37,022 bases of DNA, from IMG/VR virus record IMGVR_UViG_3300010368_000035, positions 1-37,022 of that record. One strand, 5' to 3'. The first letter of the stretch is position 1. Each line of letters begins with the position of its first letter. The position numbers and the translations under genes were made by a program. The stretch is from a virus. The notes under the pieces were generated by a model, which was not told the DNA's origin, made no database searches, and was given only the letters and a program-made list of their open reading frames with translations. Positions 7,583 to 15,938 of the stretch are shown piece by piece.

Positions 7583-8946
7583 TAGATACCGGCTCCAATC
7601 ACTGTCTTAAGAGTTGTACCAGCAACGTTCTTAATCGTAAGAGTAGAAGCACTTGCCAGTTGAGTTGAACTAATTGATCCAGCTGTTACTGAAAGCGTAT
7701 GATCGATACCTTCACCAGTAGTTGCTCCAGAACTTGTGATTGTGGAGCTACCAGTAATAGTACCAACATAGTTACCAACCGTATCAGTTCCAAGAGCAAC
7801 TGAGTTAGAAGCAATTGTTGTAGAAATGTTGATATTTGAACCACCATTAAAGCTTGCAGTACCAGTTACATCACCTGAGAGTTGAATATCTCTTGCAGTT
7901 TGTAATGTAGTGGCAGTACCTGCGTTACCACTCACATCACCAGTTACGTTACCAGTTACGTTACCACTGAATGTAGCTGTAATAGTACCAGCGTTCAAGT
8001 TAGCTAAAGTATATCCTGTCGCTCCAGTATTAATAACGTTTGGTGGAAGTGCACTATCAAACGCAGAGTCAATCATATTATTGAATAGATTAAATGATTG
8101 GTCATCAGCATTTCTAAATAAACCAGCGTGTCTTCGCGATCCATCTCGATAATAGTGACCAATAAAGCCAATATCAACTACATCAGAAAGTTCATTACTA
8201 TCAGCAAGATGAATTAATGGGTCATTAATAGTATAAGAAACAGAATTAAATGAAGTTGTGGTACCTGAGACAGTCAGATCACCAGAAACTGTCAATCCAG
8301 CAAAAGTAACAGAATCAGTAGTAGCTACTGGCTGGCCAATCGAGATCTGACCAGAAGATAAGGCAACGCCTGTTCCAGCACTAAAATGTGCACGTACTTC
8401 GGAGGCAGATGGGCCGGTATACGTGAGTTTTCCTAGCGCTGAATCGTATGCGAAAGAGCCATCTCCTCCAGCATCAATTACGTTAATGTGAGCTCTAACT
8501 TCTGAAGCAGATGGTCCAGTATATGTAAATAAACCTGAAGCAGAATCAAAGGTAAGAGAACCATCTCCACCAGCATCTGTTAGTTGAATATGGCTTCGTG
8601 TTCTAGCAGCTGTAGTGAAGAGATTAGTAGAACCTTCAAGTAGATTATCAGTGCTCAGTGTACCGAGAGTTGCGGCAGTTAAACCCGCAGTTGCTCCAGT
8701 ACTGTCTTGAACAGAGAGCTTATTTCCATCAGCTCTCAGTTTGACACCACCAAGATGGATAGTACCAGATGAGAGATAGATGTCTCTAAATTTCAATGAT
8801 GACGTACCAATGTCATACGCCGAATCTGTTGTAGGTGTGATATCACCACCGACTTGAAGAGCGTTGCCCGTTAAATCAAGTCGGTCGCCTGAAGTGATCT
8901 CTCGAATCTGAGATCCTTCAATCACGAGTGGAATACGATCTGCCAT
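7582..8946 (-). CDS. Fibre-like virion protein with repeats (454 aa)
   Basis: A 454-residue protein of beta-rich, low-complexity type, probably a trimeric tail or whisker fibre. The N-terminal part has a module IGTSSLKFRDIYLSSGTIHL, common in T4-like marine phage fibres and also present in the 1093-residue neighbour. Residues 116-183 are two 34-residue repeats ending in YTGPSASE, followed by a partial third (VRAHFSA). A segment LADSNELSDVVDIGFIGHYY and a C-terminal Gly, Thr and Ser-rich region follow. It has about eight DS pairs. A late promoter octamer lies 29 bases upstream. No adhesin tip or chaperone domain is recognisable, so its place on the virion is unknown. Confidence 0.8.
   Translation of the reverse strand: MADRIPLVIEGSQIREITSGDRLDLTGNALQVGGDITPTTDSAYDIGTSSLKFRDIYLSSGTIHLGGVKLRADGNKLSVQDSTGATAGLTAATLGTLSTDNLLEGSTNLFTTAARTRSHIQLTDAGGDGSLTFDSASGLFTYTGPSASEVRAHINVIDAGGDGSFAYDSALGKLTYTGPSASEVRAHFSAGTGVALSSGQISIGQPVATTDSVTFAGLTVSGDLTVSGTTTSFNSVSYTINDPLIHLADSNELSDVVDIGFIGHYYRDGSRRHAGLFRNADDQSFNLFNNMIDSAFDSALPPNVINTGATGYTLANLNAGTITATFSGNVTGNVTGDVSGNAGTATTLQTARDIQLSGDVTGTASFNGGSNINISTTIASNSVALGTDTVGNYVGTITGSSTITSSGATTGEGIDHTLSVTAGSISSTQLASASTLTIKNVAGTTLKTVIGAGI
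8398..8601 (-). repeat. Tandem 102-bp (34-aa) repeats in fibre gene
   Basis: Two adjacent in-frame copies encode residues 116-149 and 150-183 of the 454-residue fibre-like protein. Each has the pattern HI(N/Q)..DAGGDGS followed by DSA and (F/L)TYTGPSASE. The 1093-residue neighbour has a related copy with GPSAAEVRAHFSA. They are likely shaft modules of a trimeric fibre. DNA copies have diverged at third positions, so the duplication is not recent. Confidence 0.85.
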
Positions 8947-8974
8947 TTTTTGATTCCTTAAGTTACCTTTGTTC

Positions 8975-8982
8975 TATTTATA
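8975..8982 (-). promoter_or_regulatory. T4-type late promoter octamer before 454-aa fibre gene
   Basis: The minus strand reads TATAAATA in the 38-base gap between the two fibre-like genes, two bases beyond the stop of the 1093-residue gene. It points toward the ATG at 8946 and the neck genes beyond. The match is perfect and the location intergenic. Confidence 0.85.
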
Positions 8983-8984
8983 CA

Positions 8985-11900
8985 TTAAAGACTGATAGTA
9001 AATTCTGAACTATCAGTGAGTAATACCGTAATAGTATTACCAAAACCGATAGGTGCACCAGTTGTTACTGTTGCTGCCTGAGTGATTGGAATATTAGTAA
9101 TGTCTGAGTCTCTGTCTTTAATTGGAAGTTGGAGACCAGTTGCACTCTGACGAGCACCAACATATGCTGAGTCAATCAGAGTTGTGACAAAATCTCTTGT
9201 CAGAATAATACCAGATGAATCTGGTAAGAGAAGATTATGACTTCCAGTAGGATCCCAATGAAGATAACCATCTCCAGAATCATTTTGGAAATATAATCTT
9301 TGATTTACTCCGAGCTCAACACCACGACGTGTAAGTGCTATTTTTTCTCTATCAAATCCAGCTTGTTTTAAGTGGAATTGAATTTCACCATCTTCTGCAC
9401 CTGCAGTTGCAGTATGAATATGCGATCTGATTGAACCATACTCAACTTCAGAATCAGATGAATTTCTTCCGCGGAATTCAAAATAACCAATCGCGTCAGA
9501 GTCTGCAGGTGAAGCACTATTACGATCAAGAATTAATGTTGGTCCTTGAAGAGCTCCAGCATTAGCATTAATCAATTTAAATTCAGGAGAAGTAATTACT
9601 CGAGCTCTTTCACCTACCCAAGAAGAGTCTATACCAGTACCTTGATAATAGATCAGTCCATCAATTGATAAGTCTATGTTATTTAATAGACTAAGTCGAG
9701 TTGAAGATAAGCGTGAAACAACATCGTACATACCATTATCAAATACGAGAGTTTCAATAATACCATCTTCACTATCGCCAGATGCATCTCCAATAATTCC
9801 ACGAATTTTAGCATATTCTTGAGCATTACCAGAATCATCTTGACCTTTGAAAATAATTTCGCCAATAATGTCCGAATCAGCAGGCGATGTACTATTTCTA
9901 TAGAGAATTAAGCTTGGTCCAGCTGCAGCATCATCTTGACTTTCAGTGATTGTGATATCACCTTCAAAGTTCTTAGCAAATGATGTTACCCAGTCAGAGT
10001 CAATTGTTCTACCATTGATCGCCAACGTGGTAAACGTACCAGAATCAACTGTTAATTGGCTAATTCGAGCGCTATCGTAATTCAGAGAAGAACCTGAAAT
10101 ATTTGTAATGATCGCAGAATCAGAAAGAATCTGAGCGTAATTTAATGTTGTACCAGAGATGTTAGTTATAACACCAGAATCTGCCTGAAGATTTCCAAAC
10201 CCATTGATAATAGTAGAGAATGAATTACCATCTGCAGTATTAATTGTGAATGTTGTAGAAGCAGAATCCCAAGAAGCACTATCAACGCCAGCAACTGTTA
10301 CTGTACCAATACTATCGATAAAGCCTGAAGTATTGACAGTAATGACTGGAATCTCAGTAGCACTACCATATGTACCTGAATCAACTGTAGCAGCTCTAGA
10401 AAGTGTAGTGGTTGCAATACCAGTTACGTTCAAGTTAACAAATGTCGCGGAATCAGCATTTAAATGGCCATCAACATCAACTGCTCTATTGAAGTTAATC
10501 AAATCGCCAGTTGTTACGTATTTCATTTCAGGCGGAGTTGAAATACCAGCTCCACCCATAGTAATACCGGCTCCGTCTAATTCTGCAAGACTTGCGGCAG
10601 AATCAGCTAGAACAAGATTCTTATCATTCAGAGATACAGTAGTTGAATTAACAGTTGTGGTTGTACCTTGAACTGTTAAATTACCACTTACATAAAGAGA
10701 TCCATCAACGTTTGTTGAATCGAGATTTGATACTCCATTGACTGTTAAACCAGCTGCAGTAGCACTGGTAAAGTTACCAGTTCCATAATTGAGTGAAGTA
10801 CCAGATATATTTGTAACAACACCTGAATCAGCATCTAATTGATTTGTTCTCAGAACATTGTTATCAATTGTAGTAATTGAAGCTGAATCTGAAGTCAGTT
10901 GGCTAATCCGACCAGTACCATAATTCAGAGTCGTACCAGAAATATTAGTAACAACACCTGAATCTGCATCAAGAGAATTTGTTCTCAGAGTATTGTTGTC
11001 TATAATACCGATATGAGCAGAGTCTGTTGAAAGTTGACTAATAGTACCAGTTGTCGCATTGATCGTAGCATAGTTTGCAGAGCTACCAGATACATTTGTA
11101 ATTGAAGCGGAATCAGCTTGAAGATTATTAAACCCGTTAATAGTTGCTACAAATGATCCACCATCTGCAGTTGAGATTGTAAGCTGTTCAACACTCGAAT
11201 CCCAAGCTACTCCAGTTACACCAGCAACTAAGACTTCACCGACTGAATCTAATTGACCTTGAGCATTGACAGTAAAGACCGGAATAAGAGTTGATGAACC
11301 ATAAGTTCCAGCACTTACAGTAGTGTTAGTGATGCTAATTGTCTGAGTGGCAGAATCATAAGTAATACCAGTTCCACCAGCAACTGACTGACTGAGATCT
11401 GATTCAAAGTTTGCTTGAGTATAAACTTGTTCGACATCAAAGCTGAATACACCAGTTGATGAATCATATGTTAGATCACCTTGAGCTGAGAAATGAGCTC
11501 TGACTTCTGCAGCACTCGGTCCACGGTATGTGAATACACCATTTGTTGAATCATATGAGAAAGCACCATCACCACCTGAATCAACCGATGAGAAATAACT
11601 ACGAATCGAAGATGTTGATAAACTAGTAGCAAGAGCCGAATCGAACCGAGCTCTTGTATAATATAAATTGCTTCCTTCAGCTAGATCGTCGGTAGTATTA
11701 CCACCAAGATCAAAGGCAGCGATTGTTCCGACAGAATCTCTTACAGTAAATGAAGTTGATTCATCTCCAAGTGTTAAACCACCAAGGACAATAGTATTAC
11801 CAGAGAGATATAGTTTACGCCATTTTTTTGTTGGAGAACCAAGATCATATGTACTGTCAGCATATGGAATTATATGGTTCGTCCAAGCTCTTAATTCAGA

Positions 11901-12266
11901 ATCAAGTAAGCTTAGAGTTCTTTCTGAGTCGAGAGAATTTTGTTCAACATAAGCAGAATCAACAAAGTTTCGACTAGTGCTTTGACCAGTAATAAACTTT
12001 ATGTAATCAGAATCAATGATGAGTTTTATTTCGGCAGAATCAACAGCCAGTGAAATAGTTCTACCAGAAGAATCGAACGTCTTATTAAGACCATAACCGC
12101 CTAAAAGATCGCCAGACTGATAAAGATTAGTTGTCGCGTCATTGATCAGTATTTGACCAGCTGATCTGGCCAAGGCCGAAACAACACCAGACGCCGCTTC
12201 ATTGACGCTGGAAATAGGGCGTCCGATCGAAATACGTTTTACGTAGGTCCTTCTAGTGCCGGCCAT
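8985..12266 (-). CDS. Large DS-rich fibre-like virion protein (1093 aa)
   Basis: A 1093-residue repetitive beta-structure protein, likely a tail fibre or tail-associated adhesin. An N-terminal region with SPTKKWRKLYLSGNTIVLGG is the fibre module shared with the 454-residue neighbour. The middle consists of many short repeats such as ADSGVVTNISGTTLNYGTG. Near residues 780-930 two related blocks carry RNS(T/S)SPADSD followed by an (F/E)FKG or FRG turn, a known pattern in T4-like marine phage fibres. I count about 43 Asp-Ser pairs, several times what composition would give. The start ATG has AAGGATC before it. The receptor-binding part cannot be located. It may be a target of the neighbouring modification island, which is inference. 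Confidence 0.82.
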   Translation of the reverse strand: MAGTRRTYVKRISIGRPISSVNEAASGVVSALARSAGQILINDATTNLYQSGDLLGGYGLNKTFDSSGRTISLAVDSAEIKLIIDSDYIKFITGQSTSRNFVDSAYVEQNSLDSERTLSLLDSELRAWTNHIIPYADSTYDLGSPTKKWRKLYLSGNTIVLGGLTLGDESTSFTVRDSVGTIAAFDLGGNTTDDLAEGSNLYYTRARFDSALATSLSTSSIRSYFSSVDSGGDGAFSYDSTNGVFTYRGPSAAEVRAHFSAQGDLTYDSSTGVFSFDVEQVYTQANFESDLSQSVAGGTGITYDSATQTISITNTTVSAGTYGSSTLIPVFTVNAQGQLDSVGEVLVAGVTGVAWDSSVEQLTISTADGGSFVATINGFNNLQADSASITNVSGSSANYATINATTGTISQLSTDSAHIGIIDNNTLRTNSLDADSGVVTNISGTTLNYGTGRISQLTSDSASITTIDNNVLRTNQLDADSGVVTNISGTSLNYGTGNFTSATAAGLTVNGVSNLDSTNVDGSLYVSGNLTVQGTTTTVNSTTVSLNDKNLVLADSAASLAELDGAGITMGGAGISTPPEMKYVTTGDLINFNRAVDVDGHLNADSATFVNLNVTGIATTTLSRAATVDSGTYGSATEIPVITVNTSGFIDSIGTVTVAGVDSASWDSASTTFTINTADGNSFSTIINGFGNLQADSGVITNISGTTLNYAQILSDSAIITNISGSSLNYDSARISQLTVDSGTFTTLAINGRTIDSDWVTSFAKNFEGDITITESQDDAAAGPSLILYRNSTSPADSDIIGEIIFKGQDDSGNAQEYAKIRGIIGDASGDSEDGIIETLVFDNGMYDVVSRLSSTRLSLLNNIDLSIDGLIYYQGTGIDSSWVGERARVITSPEFKLINANAGALQGPTLILDRNSASPADSDAIGYFEFRGRNSSDSEVEYGSIRSHIHTATAGAEDGEIQFHLKQAGFDREKIALTRRGVELGVNQRLYFQNDSGDGYLHWDPTGSHNLLLPDSSGIILTRDFVTTLIDSAYVGARQSATGLQLPIKDRDSDITNIPITQAATVTTGAPIGFGNTITVLLTDSSEFTISL
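10777..11042 (-). repeat. 135-bp (45-aa) repeats within large fibre gene
   Basis: About two copies of a 45-residue unit appear, with shared elements ISQL, DSA, IDNN.LRTN, LDADSGVVTNISG and LNYGTG. The period is visible in the DNA as CCATAATT at 10783 and again at 10918. Weaker copies extend on both sides of this core. Each unit carries two or three DS pairs at fixed places. They are probable shaft repeats and possible sites for recombination-driven length change. Confidence 0.8.
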
Positions 12267-12275
12267 ATTTGATCC

Positions 12276-12626
12276 TTATGTTACTGATGGCGTAACTTGG
12301 ATCCGGCCTTCAAGGATTCTTTCTACGATAGTATTTTCTGAGCTATCAACGAAAGAAAGTTCTACATCATATACATACCGGCCTTTAGTCAACGCCGCTG
12401 TTTGTGTGCTAGTAAGGCTAAGGTTTACAACTCCGGATGTCGCTGGATCAACAATAATAGAAGTGAAGCTCGTTGCTTCACCAGCACTATCACTGTAACT
12501 TTTCTTCATTGTAGCTGTAACTGTATGAGCAACCAGAGATTTTTTCGCGCCTGTATGATCTACGAGCTCAAGCTCAATAGCCACATCGCTGCCCTGGTCA
12601 ATTGTGAATTCTTCGTACTCAGCCAT
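12276..12626 (-). CDS. Small Ig-like virion protein (116 aa)
   Basis: A 116-residue protein of beta-sandwich type. The pattern FTIDQGSDVAIELELVDHTG, then a SLVAHTVTATMKKSY strand, a VNLSLTSTQTAAL segment and GRYVYDVELSF with a closing RILEGRIQVTPSVT is typical of small structural proteins, resembling the N-terminal domain of baseplate upper proteins, that adjoin fibre genes in tailed phages. It probably sits on the baseplate or fibre. It contains two DS pairs (SDSA, VDSS). A late promoter octamer lies 55 bases upstream, and it is separated from the large fibre gene by only nine bases. Exact position in the virion is unknown. Confidence 0.75.
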   Translation of the reverse strand: MAEYEEFTIDQGSDVAIELELVDHTGAKKSLVAHTVTATMKKSYSDSAGEATSFTSIIVDPATSGVVNLSLTSTQTAALTKGRYVYDVELSFVDSSENTIVERILEGRIQVTPSVT

Positions 12627-12680
12627 GAACTACTCCAATGAGTTCCTTGTCGGTCTTGCGACCCTGCCTCTTATACGATA

Positions 12681-12688
12681 TATTTATA
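12681..12688 (-). promoter_or_regulatory. T4-type late promoter octamer before Ig-like and fibre genes
   Basis: A perfect TATAAATA on the minus strand overlaps the last codons of the preceding radical SAM gene, whose stop is at 12684. It points to the Ig-like gene at 12626 and the 1093-residue fibre gene. It marks the boundary between the biosynthetic chain and the structural genes. Because no strong terminator is visible here, transcripts from the upstream chain may also run through. Confidence 0.85.
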
Positions 12689-13784
12689 CAATTTTCTTTT
12701 TCGGAATCTTAGAATCTGCTGAAGAAACACATGTTTCTGTGATACATGGCATTGGTTTATCAAATAATTTGAAACCAGTTGTGATATTTCCTAATGGTTC
12801 ATCACTACAAGAGTAACTGCGTTTGATATTACCATCAGGTTCGCGAATAATAATGCTACGATAGCCAGACTCGCAATTCCAACCAAGAAACTTATTGAAC
12901 TCAAAGGTATTAAATCGTTCAGCTTGGTCCATATAATACTTATTGCCTTTATCATCTTTCAACTCCACTTGCATATGTTGAGGAACACCAGTTGTTTCAT
13001 AACGAAGATCTAATTCTACTTTTGGCTTTGGTCTGGTAATTTCTTTTTTAATATCGGTAAATCCTCGTTGAGGCATGCCGTTACGTAATCTTTCAAGCAT
13101 TGATTCAGTGTAGCCATCAACAATAAAACTAGCAGTAGGATCAGACTGAGGTTTAAGAGTGACATTGATTCCTCTTTCATGGAAATATAGTGCGTCTTCC
13201 CAACATTGCTCAAACTTGTCTGGTAACATCACTTGGTTAATAGTAACTTGAATATCTTGAGTCTGACAATACTCGAGCTTGTCGGCAAACTCAGCAACTT
13301 TGGCATCAGTGTCGACATGTTCTCTATGACATGATGCAGTGATACTTGCTCGATTAAATTTTGATACAATTTTAGCGTACTCTTCAAACCATTTCATTTT
13401 ACGTGAAATATTAGAAGTCATATGAACTGAATGATAATTACAATTTGGAACATCGTCAGCAAGATATTCCATAATCTCTAAATACTGTGGATGGAATGTA
13501 GGTTCACCACCACTAAAACTAAAATGAAAAGAATTATATCCATTCTCACGAGATTGGCGCTTGATCTCATCAATCGTCATAAGAATCAGATCAATCGGTC
13601 TATGGTCCTTGGTTCGACTTGATGCGTACGGCCAGCAGTAAGAACACGAGTAATTACAGAATCGACCAAGTAACCAACTCACCGTAAACAGATCACGATG
13701 AATCATAGTGCGTTGACCAACACTTACAATATTATCAAATGGTATTTGCGTGAAGTCATATTGACTCCATTTCAAATCAGTCAT
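12684..13784 (-). CDS. Radical SAM protein with C-terminal twitch-like domain
   Basis: This 366-residue protein has the radical SAM cluster motif CNYSCSYC (Cys 43, 47, 50) and the SAM-binding motif SGGEP near 91-95. Family knowledge: such enzymes cleave S-adenosylmethionine at a [4Fe-4S] cluster to start radical chemistry. The C-terminal part begins GWNCESGYRS near residue 301 and includes PDGNIKRSYSC and EPLGNI, with Cys 304, 326, 347 and 352 as likely ligands of an auxiliary cluster. This domain is shared with the proteins at 28140-29090, 34929-35816 and 35807-36730. The ATG overlaps the last SGNH gene by eight bases (ATGACTGA). It is the last gene of the chain. The substrate is unknown. 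Confidence 0.88.
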   Translation of the reverse strand: MTDLKWSQYDFTQIPFDNIVSVGQRTMIHRDLFTVSWLLGRFCNYSCSYCWPYASSRTKDHRPIDLILMTIDEIKRQSRENGYNSFHFSFSGGEPTFHPQYLEIMEYLADDVPNCNYHSVHMTSNISRKMKWFEEYAKIVSKFNRASITASCHREHVDTDAKVAEFADKLEYCQTQDIQVTINQVMLPDKFEQCWEDALYFHERGINVTLKPQSDPTASFIVDGYTESMLERLRNGMPQRGFTDIKKEITRPKPKVELDLRYETTGVPQHMQVELKDDKGNKYYMDQAERFNTFEFNKFLGWNCESGYRSIIIREPDGNIKRSYSCSDEPLGNITTGFKLFDKPMPCITETCVSSADSKIPKKKIV

Positions 13785-14454
13785 ATATAAACTCAGTTTC
13801 TGGCTTAAAATCTAAACGACTTGACATTTTTTTGCCATTCACAGTATCTATAAACATTTCAGCAATAAACTCGTGCGCCTGTTGATTCGGATGACCACAT
13901 GGTAGAGCGTAATCTGTCATCATAATATTATGAGTTGACCACCTGCCCCAAGCCAATTCAGGAAAACCAATATCAATTTCTTTTATATGTGGGTGGCTGT
14001 TTATATATTCAGCAACACCAACAAATTTATTTGATGCGTTTTTCATGCTTGTTTCTATACCTAATGATATTCTTTGATAACATGGAATATTAAAATGACT
14101 ACATAATAATTTTGTTCTTCTTATACTTCGAATAGTTTGATCAATTATATACGTGCCATGTATAGATCTAAATTCATAATCAATAATTGTATCATAATCA
14201 AATACATTAATTCTTGTAGGATTAGTCCAATAAACCATTACTATAATGTCTTTATCACGATTCTCCATTATAGCATCAAATATTCTATTTTCTATTTGCC
14301 CATTGCTACCACCAGCAACTGCAACATTTAACAAATCTATATCTAACTTTTCAGATACTAATGTAGGCCAAGTAAACACTCCATATTTTTCATAATTTTT
14401 TACTCCAGTTTGAGCGGTATTACTACAACCACCAGTAATAAGTAATTTAGTCAT
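13777..14454 (-). CDS. SGNH-type hydrolase-like protein (fifth in the island)
   Basis: A 225-residue protein of the SGNH/GDSL fold. Block I is LLITGGCSNT, with Ser 11 the probable nucleophile and Cys where the family usually has Asp. Block II is AVAGGSNGQIEN. A VYWTNPTRIN segment follows, and block V is GHPNQQAHE, supplying the catalytic His. Members of the fold are esterases, deacetylases or acyltransferases acting on sugars and lipids. I start at ATG 14452-14454 (MTKLLI), which overlaps the previous stop by eight bases, although the frame is open further. The protein ends FIYD, and its last codons contain the start of the radical SAM gene. The actual substrate is unknown. Confidence 0.82.
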   Translation of the reverse strand: MTKLLITGGCSNTAQTGVKNYEKYGVFTWPTLVSEKLDIDLLNVAVAGGSNGQIENRIFDAIMENRDKDIIVMVYWTNPTRINVFDYDTIIDYEFRSIHGTYIIDQTIRSIRRTKLLCSHFNIPCYQRISLGIETSMKNASNKFVGVAEYINSHPHIKEIDIGFPELAWGRWSTHNIMMTDYALPCGHPNQQAHEFIAEMFIDTVNGKKMSSRLDFKPETEFIYD

Positions 14455-15283
14455 ATATGTATAAAGGCTCGCTTGATGAAGCTTCTCCATAGAGTTCTAA
14501 ATATTTATTGATAAAACTGTGAGCAATTAACTGATGTCCATTTTCGTTTGGATGCTGCTCTTCATCGCTAATATAATAATTATGATATAATTCAAAACAT
14601 GATGACCCTAAAGCAAATAAATCAGAATTACCTACGATATTTGTGAATTCAGAAATTTTCTTAAAATATTGATTCTTATTTCTACAAAGCTCAAGTATTT
14701 CTTTTCTCGCTTTTATTCTTTCATCGATACTAATATTTGGTTCTGTAATCCATTCAATACCTCTGAGAATTGAAAGAGCTCTATGGTGTAAGATTTGAAT
14801 GTTTCTATGTTTACAATATTGATCTAACAAATAGATATGTCTCAATGAAACATTAGCGACAGATAACCAAAATTCTTCTTTTGGAATAGCTTTTGGATGA
14901 TCAGATATAGCTAGACGGTATAGTTTTCTCATCTCTTCTTGAACATCAAATTTTGCTGCTCCAAATTTATATTTGGGTCTTGTTGACATGTAATTTGAAA
15001 ATTGTAATTGTGCTGATTCAAGTTCAAATGGAGCAATTCTACATGCTTGTGACCAGTTTGCCATTACAATAATATCACGATTTGAATTTTCTTCAATAGC
15101 ATCAATGACTTTATTGTGAATCCAATCATTACCGACACCACCTTTTGAGATGTTAATAAGATCAACATCAAGATATTCAGCTACAACATCTGGCCAGATT
15201 TTATTGATACCATGTTCTATATAACAATCTTCTTTTGGATGAGACCAACTATCGCCTCCAACAATTAACAATTTTTTAGTCAT
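14447..15283 (-). CDS. SGNH-type hydrolase-like protein (fourth, canonical GDS)
   Basis: A 278-residue SGNH/GDSL-fold protein. Block I is LLIVGGDSWS with the canonical Gly-Asp-Ser (Ser 12). Block II is SKGGVGNDWIHN, the middle block is ANWSQACRI, and block V is QHPNENGHQ. The N-terminal half is paralogous to the neighbours, while the middle carries an insert with a helical LRHIYLLDQYC segment also seen in the copy at 22306-23196. Start at 15281-15283 follows the shared MTKKLL pattern and overlaps the previous stop by eight bases. It ends YIYD. Likely an esterase or acyltransferase within the island pathway; substrate not identifiable. Confidence 0.83.
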   Translation of the reverse strand: MTKKLLIVGGDSWSHPKEDCYIEHGINKIWPDVVAEYLDVDLINISKGGVGNDWIHNKVIDAIEENSNRDIIVMANWSQACRIAPFELESAQLQFSNYMSTRPKYKFGAAKFDVQEEMRKLYRLAISDHPKAIPKEEFWLSVANVSLRHIYLLDQYCKHRNIQILHHRALSILRGIEWITEPNISIDERIKARKEILELCRNKNQYFKKISEFTNIVGNSDLFALGSSCFELYHNYYISDEEQHPNENGHQLIAHSFINKYLELYGEASSSEPLYIYD

Positions 15284-15938
15284 AAGTAAATTCAACTTTT
15301 TTCTTCAATTGATTCATATAACGATCAATCATTATGTTTGCTATTTTCTCGTGACCGCTTTGATCTGGATGACCGTCTATAGGAATTCGTGTATAATCAA
15401 TTCCACCGCTCTCTATTTCTCTCATTGTAAAATTTAGATTATTAAAGTACCAATCACTTCTTATATTTTTATAAGCATTAGCTAAAGAACCTTTCGTTAA
15501 ATTTGGAATATGAAAGTCTCCTAAATAATCCACATATCTTAAACCTAAATTTTCAACAATTGTTTTAGTTCTCCATATAGATCTTAAAGAACATTTTACA
15601 ATTGTATATGGCTTTTCCATATCTTCAATATCTTTAAATTCAATCCATTGATCGTTATACTTAGGATCTACATAACTATAACAATCATTACCATTGAGTC
15701 TTTTTGTATCTGTCCAAAGCGCCATTACAAGAGGATCTTCATCCTTATATTTGAGAGCTGCATCGATAATGCTATTTTCAATATAATGATTACTTGCTCC
15801 TCTTCTTGCAAGATTTAATAATTTCAAATCTAATTCTTGAGCCACAATGACTGGCCAAGCAATAATTCCAAATTCATCTTTATACCATTCGTGCTCAGTA
15901 TTACTACAACCACTGACAATTAATAATCTTTTAGTCAT
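15276..15938 (-). CDS. SGNH-type hydrolase-like protein (third)
   Basis: A 220-residue SGNH/GDSL-fold protein and the shortest of the five. Block I is LLIVSGCSNT (Ser 12, with Cys in place of the usual Asp). Block II is ARRGASNHYIEN. The ALWTDTKRLN segment follows, and block V is GHPDQSGHE. It begins MTKRLL at ATG 15936-15938 and overlaps the previous stop by eight bases (ATGACTAA). The C-terminus is VEFTYD. Its closest resemblance in the window is to the copy at 13777-14454. It is a likely hydrolase or acyl-transfer enzyme; it may differ in mechanism from the two GDS copies. Confidence 0.82.
   Translation of the reverse strand: MTKRLLIVSGCSNTEHEWYKDEFGIIAWPVIVAQELDLKLLNLARRGASNHYIENSIIDAALKYKDEDPLVMALWTDTKRLNGNDCYSYVDPKYNDQWIEFKDIEDMEKPYTIVKCSLRSIWRTKTIVENLGLRYVDYLGDFHIPNLTKGSLANAYKNIRSDWYFNNLNFTMREIESGGIDYTRIPIDGHPDQSGHEKIANIMIDRYMNQLKKKVEFTYD

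Noticed and set aside
10204-10671. Open frame of 155 codons on the plus strand inside the large fibre gene
   Set aside because: It is a shadow of the repetitive fibre gene in the opposite strand, with a low-complexity translation, no ribosome site and no recognisable domain.
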